From Neotamlana nanhaiensis (GTDB lineage: Bacteria; Bacteroidota; Bacteroidia; Flavobacteriales; Flavobacteriaceae), in NCBI RefSeq assembly GCF_000943555.1, contig NZ_JTDV01000002.1, forward strand, positions 232,831-296,830: a stretch of 64,000 bases of DNA, written 5' to 3'. The notes under the pieces were generated by a model. It saw nothing but the letters and a program-made list of their open reading frames with translations. It was not told the origin of the DNA and ran no database searches. The position numbers were made by a program, and so were the translations under genes. Numbering within the stretch: position 1 is the first letter of the stretch; each line of letters begins with the position of its first letter. Below, piece by piece: positions 8,916 through 16,991 of the stretch.

Positions 8916-10037
8916 ATGAAAAAAATTACGGTAATTGTTCTTAGTTTGTTTCTGTTTTATGGATGTAAAAAGAACGATAAACTTATCGATTCTGAAATTA
9001 AAGAAGAGCGCATCTATAAATCGGATGAAACCAGAAAAGCTAATGAAGAGTTACAAAATTTAAAAATTGTAAACAGAGATGATTCAAAAGAAAACTTCTC
9101 AATCGTTATTCACGGTGGTGCCGGATACATTAATCCAGATAACTTAACGCCCGAAAAAGAAAACGAATACCAACAAAAACTTACCGAAGCCATTACCGTT
9201 GGTTATAATATTCTAAAAAATGGCGGAACAAGTTTAGATGCCGTACAACAAACCATTAATATTTTAGAAGATTCTCCGCTTTTTAACGCTGGTAAAGGTG
9301 CTGTTTTTACACATGAAAATTACAACGAACACGACGCTTCTATTATGGACGGTAAAACCTTAAACGCCGGGGCATCTTCTGGCACCCGAATTGTAAAAAA
9401 CCCTATTAATTTGGCTCGTGCGGTTATGGATAAATCACCTCACGTGATGCTTTCTGATCGTGGTGCCGAAACATTTGCCAAAGAACAAAACTTAGAGATT
9501 GTAGACCCAAGTTATTTTACAACCGAAAGCAGATTAAAAGCTCTGGAACGCGTAAAAAATTCAGAAAAAAACAAAGTTTCTGCTTTCTATGACGACACCA
9601 TAAAGGATTCAAAATTTGGAACCGTTGGTTGCGCTGCTCTCGATAAACATGGCAATTTAGCCGCAGGAACCTCAACTGGTGGTATGACTAACAAACGTTG
9701 GGGACGCATTGGCGATTCGCCCATTATTGGCGCTGGAACCTATGCTAACAACAATACTTGCGCGGTTTCGAGTACAGGTTGGGGCGAATATTTTATTCGC
9801 GGTATGGTGGCTTACGATATTTCAGCACTTATGGAATATAAAAACCTCAGTTTAAAAGAAGCGGCAAACATTGTAATTCAAGAAAAGCTATCTAAACTAG
9901 GCGACGGTAAAGGCAACGGCGGTATTGTAGCTGTAGACAAAAACGGAAATATGGTTATGGAATTTAACACACCAGGCATGTTTAGAGCCAGTATGAACGA
10001 CAAAGGCGAACTTTACGTAGCCATGTTTAAAAACTAA
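8916..10037 (+). CDS. Isoaspartyl peptidase/L-asparaginase, lipoprotein form
   Basis: Ntn-hydrolase of the plant-type asparaginase (T2) family, 373 residues. It hydrolyses isoaspartyl dipeptides and/or asparagine after self-cleaving into alpha and beta chains. The nucleophile Thr is in KFGTVGCAAL (about residue 238), followed by the GNLAAGTSTGG and GDSPIIGAGTYA signatures. The N-terminus is a lipoprotein signal (lipobox FYGC, Cys 17), so the enzyme is periplasmic or membrane-anchored, as is frequent in Bacteroidota. Single gene. Confidence 0.92.
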   Translation: MKKITVIVLSLFLFYGCKKNDKLIDSEIKEERIYKSDETRKANEELQNLKIVNRDDSKENFSIVIHGGAGYINPDNLTPEKENEYQQKLTEAITVGYNILKNGGTSLDAVQQTINILEDSPLFNAGKGAVFTHENYNEHDASIMDGKTLNAGASSGTRIVKNPINLARAVMDKSPHVMLSDRGAETFAKEQNLEIVDPSYFTTESRLKALERVKNSEKNKVSAFYDDTIKDSKFGTVGCAALDKHGNLAAGTSTGGMTNKRWGRIGDSPIIGAGTYANNNTCAVSSTGWGEYFIRGMVAYDISALMEYKNLSLKEAANIVIQEKLSKLGDGKGNGGIVAVDKNGNMVMEFNTPGMFRASMNDKGELYVAMFKN

Positions 10038-10159
10038 TTATTTAAGAGCATTTTAACAACACCCAACAAAATAAACCCTAAAACTTAAACGTAATTTAAT
10101 TAACAAGAAAACACTCTCGCTTTCTTTTTAAGTAAATTCATTTTTTAAACCATCAATCT

Positions 10160-13100
10160 ATGCCATTAAGAAAACTTATGGCTATTGTTGCCATTTTTAC
10201 AATAGCTGCATCGTGTAAAAAGAAAGAAGTAGAAACCGATAACCTATTTAAATTTAGAGATTATATTAGCTACACCTCATCGGGGTATACTTCGGTAGCA
10301 GAACCTATTCAAATTAATTTAGCTAACGATGTTGATGGTTGGGAAATGGGACAAGAAATTAACGATAATATCGTATCTATTTCACCACACGCCGAAGGTA
10401 AACTTACCGTTGCCAATAAGCACACCCTTATTTTCACGCCAGATGAACCTCTAGATCCTGCAACCGAGTACACCGTTACGGTTAAACTGGGCAGCATTTA
10501 TAATGATATTCCTAGCGAGTTCAAAAATTACACTTTTCAGTTTAAAACCATCACGCCAAATTTTAGCATTGTTACCAACAACTTACAGTCGTATAGCAAA
10601 AATTGGCAATATTTAGGTTCGGTGTTACGTTCGGCAGATGTAATTACTTTAGAGGATGCCAAAAAACTTGTTGAAGCATCACAAAGCGGAAAAAACCTAG
10701 CTATTGTTTTTAATGAAGGCAACACAAAATCTAAAGTTTTTGAATTTAAAATTGATAGCATAAACCGTAAAATTGAAGACAGCGAAATTCTTGTAAAATG
10801 GAATGGTAGCGCTATAAAAGCAAATAACAAAGGCGAACAAAAAATACTTATTCCTGGAAAAAATAATTTTACAATTGTTGATGTAGATGTTATTCAAGCA
10901 CCAGAACAATTCCTATCCATTAATTTTTCCGATCCTTTAAAAAAACAGCAGAATTTTGACGGATTAGTTACTATTCAAAAGGTAAAAAATCCAAAATATA
11001 TTGTTGATGGCAACGTACTAAAAGTTTATCCAGACAGTAAATTAGTTGGAAATATTCAAGTTGATGTTTTTCAAGGTATCGCTAACGATGAAGGTTACAA
11101 ACTAAAAAAGCCATTTTCAGAAAGCATTTCTTTCGAAGAACTTAAACCACAAGTTCGTTTAATAAGTAACGGTACTATTTTGCCTAATTCACAAGAATTA
11201 AAATTCAATTTTGAAGCGGTTAATTTAAGTGCTGTTGATGTTAGAATTATCAAGATTTTTGAAGATAACATCCTTCAATTTCTACAAGACAATAACCTAA
11301 ACAGCAATAGCAATCACAGTATTCGAAAAGTAGGGCGCAGAATAGCGAAACAAACCATTCAATTGCAAACCGCTACCGAAAACACCGGCAAATGGAAAGC
11401 TTACAGTATCGATTTATCGCAATATTTTAAAGCTGATGCTGGAGCCATTTACCGTGTAGAATTAAGTTACAACAAAAACTATTCGCTATACGATTGTTCG
11501 GCAAATACGTCAACATCTAATGCAGATGATTATGATGATTACTACTACGGGGACGACTATTATTACAATGGCGATTACAACGAAACACTCACCGAAGACG
11601 AAGAATTAAAAGAAGAACAATACTGGGATAATTTAACCTACAGATATCGCGATTACACATACAACTGGCGTGAGCGCGAAAACCCATGTCACGATGCGTA
11701 TTACAACGAAGATCGCATTGTTGCTCAGAATTTACTAGCTTCAAACTTAGGTGTTATTGCAAAACAAGGCACCAACAATTCTTACTATTTTGCGGTAACC
11801 AATATTTTAACCACAAATCCTGAAGCCAATGCTTCTGTGGCTTTATATAACTATCAGCAACAAGAAATTGCATCTTTATTCACCGATCAAGATGGCTTAC
11901 TTACCATCGATGCCGACAAGCATGCCGCCTTTGCCATTGTAACCAAAGGCGACAATAAAAGCTATGTAAAATTAGCCGATGGCAACTCGCTTTCGTTAAG
12001 TAAATTCGATGTTTCTGGAAACAAATTACAACGCGGCTTAAAAGGCTATATTTATGGCGAACGCGGCGTTTGGCGACCTGGAGACACTTTGCACTTAACA
12101 TTCATGCTAAACGATGTGGCTAATAAATTACCAAAAGGACATCCTGTAAAAATGGAAATAACTGATCCTAATGGTAAATTAGTTTATAAAAATGTAACCA
12201 CAGACAACCTTAACAATTTTTACACCTTTACCGTACCAACATCGCAAGACGATAAAACCGGAAATTACAATGCTAAGGTATCGGTTGGTGGCGCCACATT
12301 TAACAAGGATCTAAAAATTGAAACCATTAAACCAAACCGACTAAAAATTAAAGTCGATTTTGAAAACGATATTTTAACCAGCAACGAACCTCTAAACGGA
12401 ACCTTAGATGTAAAATGGTTACACGGCGCTGCTGGAAAAAATCTAAAAGCTGAAATCAAGGCAAAATTTAGCACTTCGTATACCGGATTTGAAAACTACA
12501 ACAATTACGTATTTACCGATCCGACGCGCCAATTTCAAGCCGAAGAAGTTAACGTTTTTGATGGCAAAGTAGATGCCGACGGTTTGGCAAACATCAACTC
12601 AAAAATAACCGTTAAGAAAAATGCTCCAGGCATGCTAAACGTACAATTTTTAGTGCGTGCATTCGAAAATGGTGGCGATTTTTCAATGGATGCATTCACC
12701 AAAAAGTATGCACCTTACGAATCTTTTGTTGGTTTAAAATCTCCTAAAGGAAACGCCTACGGCTCATTTTACACAGACGAAAATCAAACGTTCGATGTGG
12801 TTGTAGTCGACAAAGACGGCAAACCTATAAAACGAAATAACTTAGAAGTTAAAGTTTATAAAATTGAATGGCGTTGGTGGTGGAATTCTTCTTACGACAA
12901 CCTATCGAGCTACGTTTCTAGCAGCTACCACAGACCCTACTTAGACAAAAAAGTAAATACCGATGCCAACGGAAAAGGCTCATTCAGTATTAAAATTCCA
13001 GACAACGAACGCGGACGCTACCTCATTAGAGTTATCGATCCTAAAAGTGGTCATGCTACTGGACGAACCGCTTATTTTTACAAAAACTGGTGGAAAAAAG

Positions 13101-15730
13101 CCCCTTCGAGCGATAAAGAAGCGGCAAAAATGTTAGTATTTTCAGCCGATAGAGAACAATACAATGTTGGCGAAACGGCAAAAATCACCTTCAATTCTGG
13201 CAACGAAGGTCGTGCCTTAGTCAGTATAGAAAACGGCACCGAAGTACTCGATTACAAGTGGGTAAAAACTCAAAAAGGTGAAACGGTTGTCGATGTGCCA
13301 ATCACCAATTTAATGGCTCCAAATGTGTTTGTGAATATTTCGTTACTACAACCGCATGCTATTTCGGCAAACGATTTACCAATTCGTTTGTATGGCGTTA
13401 TTCCTATTATAGTCGACGATCCTAACACCAAACTGGAGCCGCAAATAAAAATGCCAGACGTGTTAAAACCAGAACAAGAATTCAAAGTTTCGGTATCAGA
13501 GAAAAACAAAAAAGCAATGACTTACACTATCGCTATGGTAGAAGAAGGCTTGCTCGATTTAACGCGCTTTAAAACACCTAATGCTTGGGATGAATTTTAC
13601 AAGCGTGAAGCTTTAGGCGTAAAGACCTGGGATATTTTCGATGATGTTATTGGCGCTTATTCTGGTAGTATAGACCAAGTGTTCGCAATTGGTGGTGATG
13701 GCAGTGCCTTAGCAGGAAAAAACAAAAAAGTCAACCGCTTTAAACCTGTGGTTACCGTTTTAGGGCCGTTTACTTTAAAAGCAGGCGAAAATAAGACCCA
13801 CAGCATAAAATTACCAAACTACATTGGTTCGGTTCGTACGATGGTAATTGCCGGAGATAACAACAATGAAGCCTACGGAAGCACCGATAAAACCGTACCA
13901 GTAAAAAAACCATTAATGGTGTTAGCATCGCTTCCGCGGAAATTAAGCCCAGGTGAAAAAGTAACTTTACCGGTAACTGTTTTTGCCATGGAGAACAAAG
14001 TGAAAAATGTTAACATCAATTTGAAACTAAGCAACGGCATCTCCATTGTTGGCGAGCAAACCAAACGTTTAAACTTTGCTAAACCCGATGAGCAAATGGC
14101 GTATTTTGAGTTAGATGTTAGCAAAGCAAAAGGCATAAATACCATTGAAGTTGTTGCCACTGGAAATGGTGAAAAATCGACCTACAAAGTTGAATTAGAT
14201 GTGGTAAACCCAAACCCAATAACTTCAAAAGCCATCGATAAAACTTTAGAAGCAAAAGCGTCTGGATCTATAGATTTTTCAACCTTTGGTGTAGCAGGAA
14301 CTAATGGTGCCACGGTAGAATTTTCAACCTTACCACCAATGGACTTTACACGCAGATTAGAATACTTAATTCAGTATCCACATGGTTGTGTAGAGCAAAC
14401 CACATCTGCTATTTTTCCGCAGTTATTCTTAAGTGACATTTTCGATTTAACGTTCGATAAAAAGAAAAACATCCAAACCAACATTGAAAATGGCATTAAA
14501 AAATTAGCACATTTTCAGCAACCAAATGGTGGATTAAGCTATTGGATGGGCGAGAATTCAGCCAACGATTGGGGTACCAGTTACGCAGGTCATTTCATGA
14601 TTGAAGCTGAAAAGAAAGGCTATGTATTACCGTTAACTTTTAAAAGTAACTGGCTAAACTATCAAAAACAAGCGGCTCGCGATTGGAGACCAAGCTATAG
14701 AACTTACAACTCCGATTTAGCACAAGCCTACCGTTTATACACCTTAGCATTAGCTGGAAATGCCGATTTAGCAAGTATGAACCGCTTACGTGAGTTTACC
14801 GAAATCTCGAACGAAGCCAAATGGCGATTAGCTGCAGCCTATGCACTTGCAGGGCAAAAAGAAGCTAGTGAAGCCATTACAAAAACGGCGAATATTCATT
14901 TTCAAGCGCCGCAGTATAACTATTATACTTATGGTTCTATCGATAGAAATCGTGCGATGGCTTTAGAGACTATGGTTTTAACCAAAAATCCAAAACAACG
15001 TGAACTGGCGCAATACATTGCCAAAGAATTGTCTGGAAATAATTGGATGAGTACACAAACCACGGCTTACAGTTTATTAGCGATGGCAAAAATGGTAGAC
15101 ACAAACGGCGGAAAAGCCTTAAACATAAGCTACACCAACAATGGTAATACCGAAACCATCAACACTAAAAGTGCTATTGCACAACGCGAACTCAACGTTA
15201 TTGATGGCTCTAATACGCTTTCGTTTACCAATAACATTGATAATGTGGTGTATGTGCGCGTTTTAAATTCTGGAAAATTGCCTTTAGGTGAAGAAATTGT
15301 AGAACAACGCGGACTGAGCGTTACTGTACAATACAAAGATTTAAAAGGCAATAAAATTGATATTTCTAAACTGCAACAAGGTCAAGATTTTGTAGCAACT
15401 GTGAGCGTAAGTAATCTTAAAAATGAAAACGTAAACGATGTGGCTTTAACGCAAATTTTCCCTTCAGGTTGGGAAATTGTAAACACCCGTTTCACCGATT
15501 TTGGAAGCTCTACCACAAGTCAAGCGCGTTTTACAGATATTAGAGACGACCGTGTTAACTTCTATTTCGATTTAGGCAAAAAAGGAAAACAAGGCACTAA
15601 AACATTCAATGTTATGCTAAATGCATCGTATTTAGGAACCTATTATTTACCAGGAATTCAAGCCGAAGCCATGTATGATAATGAGCATTTAGTAAGAACC
15701 AAAGGACAATGGATAACTGTTGAGAAATAG
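10160..15730 (+). CDS. Alpha-2-macroglobulin family lipoprotein with thioester motif
   Basis: Bacterial alpha-2-macroglobulin of 1856 residues, a periplasmic protease trap thought to protect the cell when the wall is breached. N-terminal lipobox AASC (Cys 19), Ig-like MG domains, the bait region around the middle (a GERGVWRPGDTLH segment at about 635 marks an MG domain), and a thioester site GCVEQ (Cys 1410, Gln 1413) in YPHGCVEQTT. An unusual acidic Tyr/Asp-rich stretch (about 454-490) interrupts the N-terminal part. pbpC lies downstream, the usual partner for wall repair, but two small repeat-flanked genes separate them. Confidence 0.93.
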   Translation: MPLRKLMAIVAIFTIAASCKKKEVETDNLFKFRDYISYTSSGYTSVAEPIQINLANDVDGWEMGQEINDNIVSISPHAEGKLTVANKHTLIFTPDEPLDPATEYTVTVKLGSIYNDIPSEFKNYTFQFKTITPNFSIVTNNLQSYSKNWQYLGSVLRSADVITLEDAKKLVEASQSGKNLAIVFNEGNTKSKVFEFKIDSINRKIEDSEILVKWNGSAIKANNKGEQKILIPGKNNFTIVDVDVIQAPEQFLSINFSDPLKKQQNFDGLVTIQKVKNPKYIVDGNVLKVYPDSKLVGNIQVDVFQGIANDEGYKLKKPFSESISFEELKPQVRLISNGTILPNSQELKFNFEAVNLSAVDVRIIKIFEDNILQFLQDNNLNSNSNHSIRKVGRRIAKQTIQLQTATENTGKWKAYSIDLSQYFKADAGAIYRVELSYNKNYSLYDCSANTSTSNADDYDDYYYGDDYYYNGDYNETLTEDEELKEEQYWDNLTYRYRDYTYNWRERENPCHDAYYNEDRIVAQNLLASNLGVIAKQGTNNSYYFAVTNILTTNPEANASVALYNYQQQEIASLFTDQDGLLTIDADKHAAFAIVTKGDNKSYVKLADGNSLSLSKFDVSGNKLQRGLKGYIYGERGVWRPGDTLHLTFMLNDVANKLPKGHPVKMEITDPNGKLVYKNVTTDNLNNFYTFTVPTSQDDKTGNYNAKVSVGGATFNKDLKIETIKPNRLKIKVDFENDILTSNEPLNGTLDVKWLHGAAGKNLKAEIKAKFSTSYTGFENYNNYVFTDPTRQFQAEEVNVFDGKVDADGLANINSKITVKKNAPGMLNVQFLVRAFENGGDFSMDAFTKKYAPYESFVGLKSPKGNAYGSFYTDENQTFDVVVVDKDGKPIKRNNLEVKVYKIEWRWWWNSSYDNLSSYVSSSYHRPYLDKKVNTDANGKGSFSIKIPDNERGRYLIRVIDPKSGHATGRTAYFYKNWWKKAPSSDKEAAKMLVFSADREQYNVGETAKITFNSGNEGRALVSIENGTEVLDYKWVKTQKGETVVDVPITNLMAPNVFVNISLLQPHAISANDLPIRLYGVIPIIVDDPNTKLEPQIKMPDVLKPEQEFKVSVSEKNKKAMTYTIAMVEEGLLDLTRFKTPNAWDEFYKREALGVKTWDIFDDVIGAYSGSIDQVFAIGGDGSALAGKNKKVNRFKPVVTVLGPFTLKAGENKTHSIKLPNYIGSVRTMVIAGDNNNEAYGSTDKTVPVKKPLMVLASLPRKLSPGEKVTLPVTVFAMENKVKNVNINLKLSNGISIVGEQTKRLNFAKPDEQMAYFELDVSKAKGINTIEVVATGNGEKSTYKVELDVVNPNPITSKAIDKTLEAKASGSIDFSTFGVAGTNGATVEFSTLPPMDFTRRLEYLIQYPHGCVEQTTSAIFPQLFLSDIFDLTFDKKKNIQTNIENGIKKLAHFQQPNGGLSYWMGENSANDWGTSYAGHFMIEAEKKGYVLPLTFKSNWLNYQKQAARDWRPSYRTYNSDLAQAYRLYTLALAGNADLASMNRLREFTEISNEAKWRLAAAYALAGQKEASEAITKTANIHFQAPQYNYYTYGSIDRNRAMALETMVLTKNPKQRELAQYIAKELSGNNWMSTQTTAYSLLAMAKMVDTNGGKALNISYTNNGNTETINTKSAIAQRELNVIDGSNTLSFTNNIDNVVYVRVLNSGKLPLGEEIVEQRGLSVTVQYKDLKGNKIDISKLQQGQDFVATVSVSNLKNENVNDVALTQIFPSGWEIVNTRFTDFGSSTTSQARFTDIRDDRVNFYFDLGKKGKQGTKTFNVMLNASYLGTYYLPGIQAEAMYDNEHLVRTKGQWITVEK

Positions 15731-15740
15731 CTTAAAAATA

Positions 15741-15806
15741 TCACCTCGTCTTCTGTTTTCCTTAAAAACTGAAGCCACTCCTCTTTCAATGATGAGAGTC
15801 GAATGG
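15741..15806. repeat. Hairpin repeat, orientation A, copy 1
   Basis: Begins CACCTCGTC, has a stem CTTCTGTTTT pairing imperfectly with AAAACTGAAG, then CCACTCCTC and a degenerate second hairpin ending GAGAGT. It is the most diverged of three A copies and sits 10 bases after the macroglobulin stop. Confidence 0.55.
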
Positions 15807-15851
15807 TGTAACGCATATTAATGATAATTGTAAATTTCGATAATAAACGCA

Positions 15852-15915
15852 ACCAACTCCTTCCCTTTTAGGGAAGGTGGATTTGATTTCAAAAGAGAAA
15901 TCAAAGACAGAAGGG
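15852..15915. repeat. Hairpin repeat, orientation B, copy 1
   Basis: CAACTCCTTCCCTTTTAGGG opens the unit (stem CCTTCCCT / AGGGAAGG), followed by a second stem TTTGATTTC / GAAATCAAA and an end GAAGGGT. It is the inverted form of the A repeats and precedes the ABM gene. Confidence 0.6.
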
Positions 15916-15937
15916 TATAACAAAATTAAAAACACAA

Positions 15938-16279
15938 ATGAATACACCATACTATGCCGTAATTTTCACCTCAACTCAAAAAGATAATATTGAAGGTTAC
16001 TCTGAAATGGCAGAAAAAATGGAAGCGCTTGCCAAAAAACAAGATGGCTTTTTAGGAATGGATAGCGCAAGAAACAACACTTCAACTGCGCTCAGTGCAG
16101 GCTTAGGAATTACAGTGAGCTATTGGGAAAGTCTTGAAGCTATAAAAAACTGGAAATTAAAAACCGAACATTTAATAGCGCAGCAAAAAGGAAGACAAAA
16201 TTGGTACAGTTGGTATAATGTGAAAATTTGTAAAGTAGAGCGTGAGTATGAATTCCTGCAAAATCAGGAATCTCTGTGA
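15938..16279 (+). CDS. Antibiotic biosynthesis monooxygenase (ABM) domain protein
   Basis: Small ferredoxin-fold protein, 113 residues, of the ABM family, which includes quinol monooxygenases and haem-degrading enzymes. The family pattern is clear: YYAVIFTSTQ strand, the helix MAEKMEALAKKQDGFLGMDSAR, then ITVSYWESLEAIKNWK with the conserved Tyr-Trp and a His (EHL) that could bind a cofactor. No catalytic specificity can be assigned. It lies between inverted repeats B1 and A2 and between two functionally linked genes, so it may be an inserted passenger. Confidence 0.85.
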   Translation: MNTPYYAVIFTSTQKDNIEGYSEMAEKMEALAKKQDGFLGMDSARNNTSTALSAGLGITVSYWESLEAIKNWKLKTEHLIAQQKGRQNWYSWYNVKICKVEREYEFLQNQESL

Positions 16280-16280
16280 A

Positions 16281-16346
16281 CCACCTCGACTTTAGTTTCT
16301 ATACTGAAACTAAAGCCACTCCTCCTTACAAGGAGGAGAGTTGAGC
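16281..16346. repeat. Hairpin repeat, orientation A, copy 2
   Basis: CCACCTCGA, a 10-bp perfect stem CTTTAGTTTC / GAAACTAAAG, then CCACTCCTCC and a second stem CTCCTCCTT / AAGGAGGAG ending GAGTTGAGC. Directly follows the ABM stop codon and faces repeat B1 in inverted orientation. Confidence 0.7.
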
Positions 16347-16393
16347 AGAAAAAAACAAAAATTAAGGATTTAAAACCAAGCTAACAAATAAGC

Positions 16394-16440
16394 CCAACTC
16401 CTTCCCTTATAGGGAAGGTGTCACGAAGTGACGGAAGGGT
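16394..16440. repeat. Hairpin repeat, orientation B, copy 2
   Basis: CCAACTCCTTCCCTTATAGG opens the unit (stem CTTCCCTT / AGGGAAG), then a short stem GTCAC-gaa-GTGAC and the end GGAAGGGT. Lies 23 bases before the DUF559 gene. Confidence 0.65.
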
Positions 16441-16463
16441 TTTAGGGTTTCGAAATACACACT

Positions 16464-16826
16464 ATGAAAAACAATATCCACAACCGTAAATATTTAGAAG
16501 AACGCAGAAAAGAACTTCGAAAAAGCCTTACACCCGCTGAAGCAACTTTATGGAAAGCACTTCAACGAAAACAACTTAAAGGCAGAAAATTTAGAAGACA
16601 ACACAGCATCACCAATTATATTGTGGATTTTTACTGTGCTTCGGAAAAATTAATCATTGAACTGGGTGGCGCGTATCATATGAGTTTTGCCCAACAAAAC
16701 TATGATTACGAACGTACACAAGTTTTAGAAGGGCTAAGATTTAAAGTAATTCGATTTGAAAATAAATTAGTTTTTGAAAACCTAACTGAAGTTTTGGAGG
16801 AAATAAGTAGTCATTTTAAAGCGTAA
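16464..16826 (+). CDS. DUF559 (Vsr-like) endonuclease domain protein
   Basis: 120-residue DUF559 protein, a PD-(D/E)XK endonuclease fold related to the very-short-patch repair enzyme. Typical blocks are present: LRKSLTPAEATLWKALQ, the KGRKFRRQHSI strand, NYIVDFYCASEKLIIELGG with the metal-binding Asp and Glu, and VIRFENKLVFENL at the end. Target and role are unknown. It is bracketed by inverted repeats B2 and A3; in Bacteroidota genomes such genes often sit among short hairpin repeats, so it may belong to the repeat unit itself. Confidence 0.88.
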   Translation: MKNNIHNRKYLEERRKELRKSLTPAEATLWKALQRKQLKGRKFRRQHSITNYIVDFYCASEKLIIELGGAYHMSFAQQNYDYERTQVLEGLRFKVIRFENKLVFENLTEVLEEISSHFKA

Positions 16827-16829
16827 GAA

Positions 16830-16896
16830 CCACCTCGCTTTCAATTTCTTTATTGAAATTGAAACCACTCCTCCTTACAAAGGAGGAGAGTTAAAC
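16830..16896. repeat. Hairpin repeat, orientation A, copy 3
   Basis: CCACCTCG, stem TTTCAATTTC / GAAATTGAAA, CCACTCCTCC, stem CTCCTCCTT / AAGGAGGAG and GAGTTAAAC. The first stem differs from copy 2 on both arms yet still pairs. A possible remnant of a further B end (CGGAAGGGT) lies at about 16959-16967. Confidence 0.7.
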
Positions 16897-16991
16897 AGAT
16901 AATAGTATGAACTAACGAACAAAGAAACAGGGTTTAAATCCAAGTAAGGGTTTAAAGTCGGAAGGGTGAATTAGGAAGTGGTAAAAATTAA

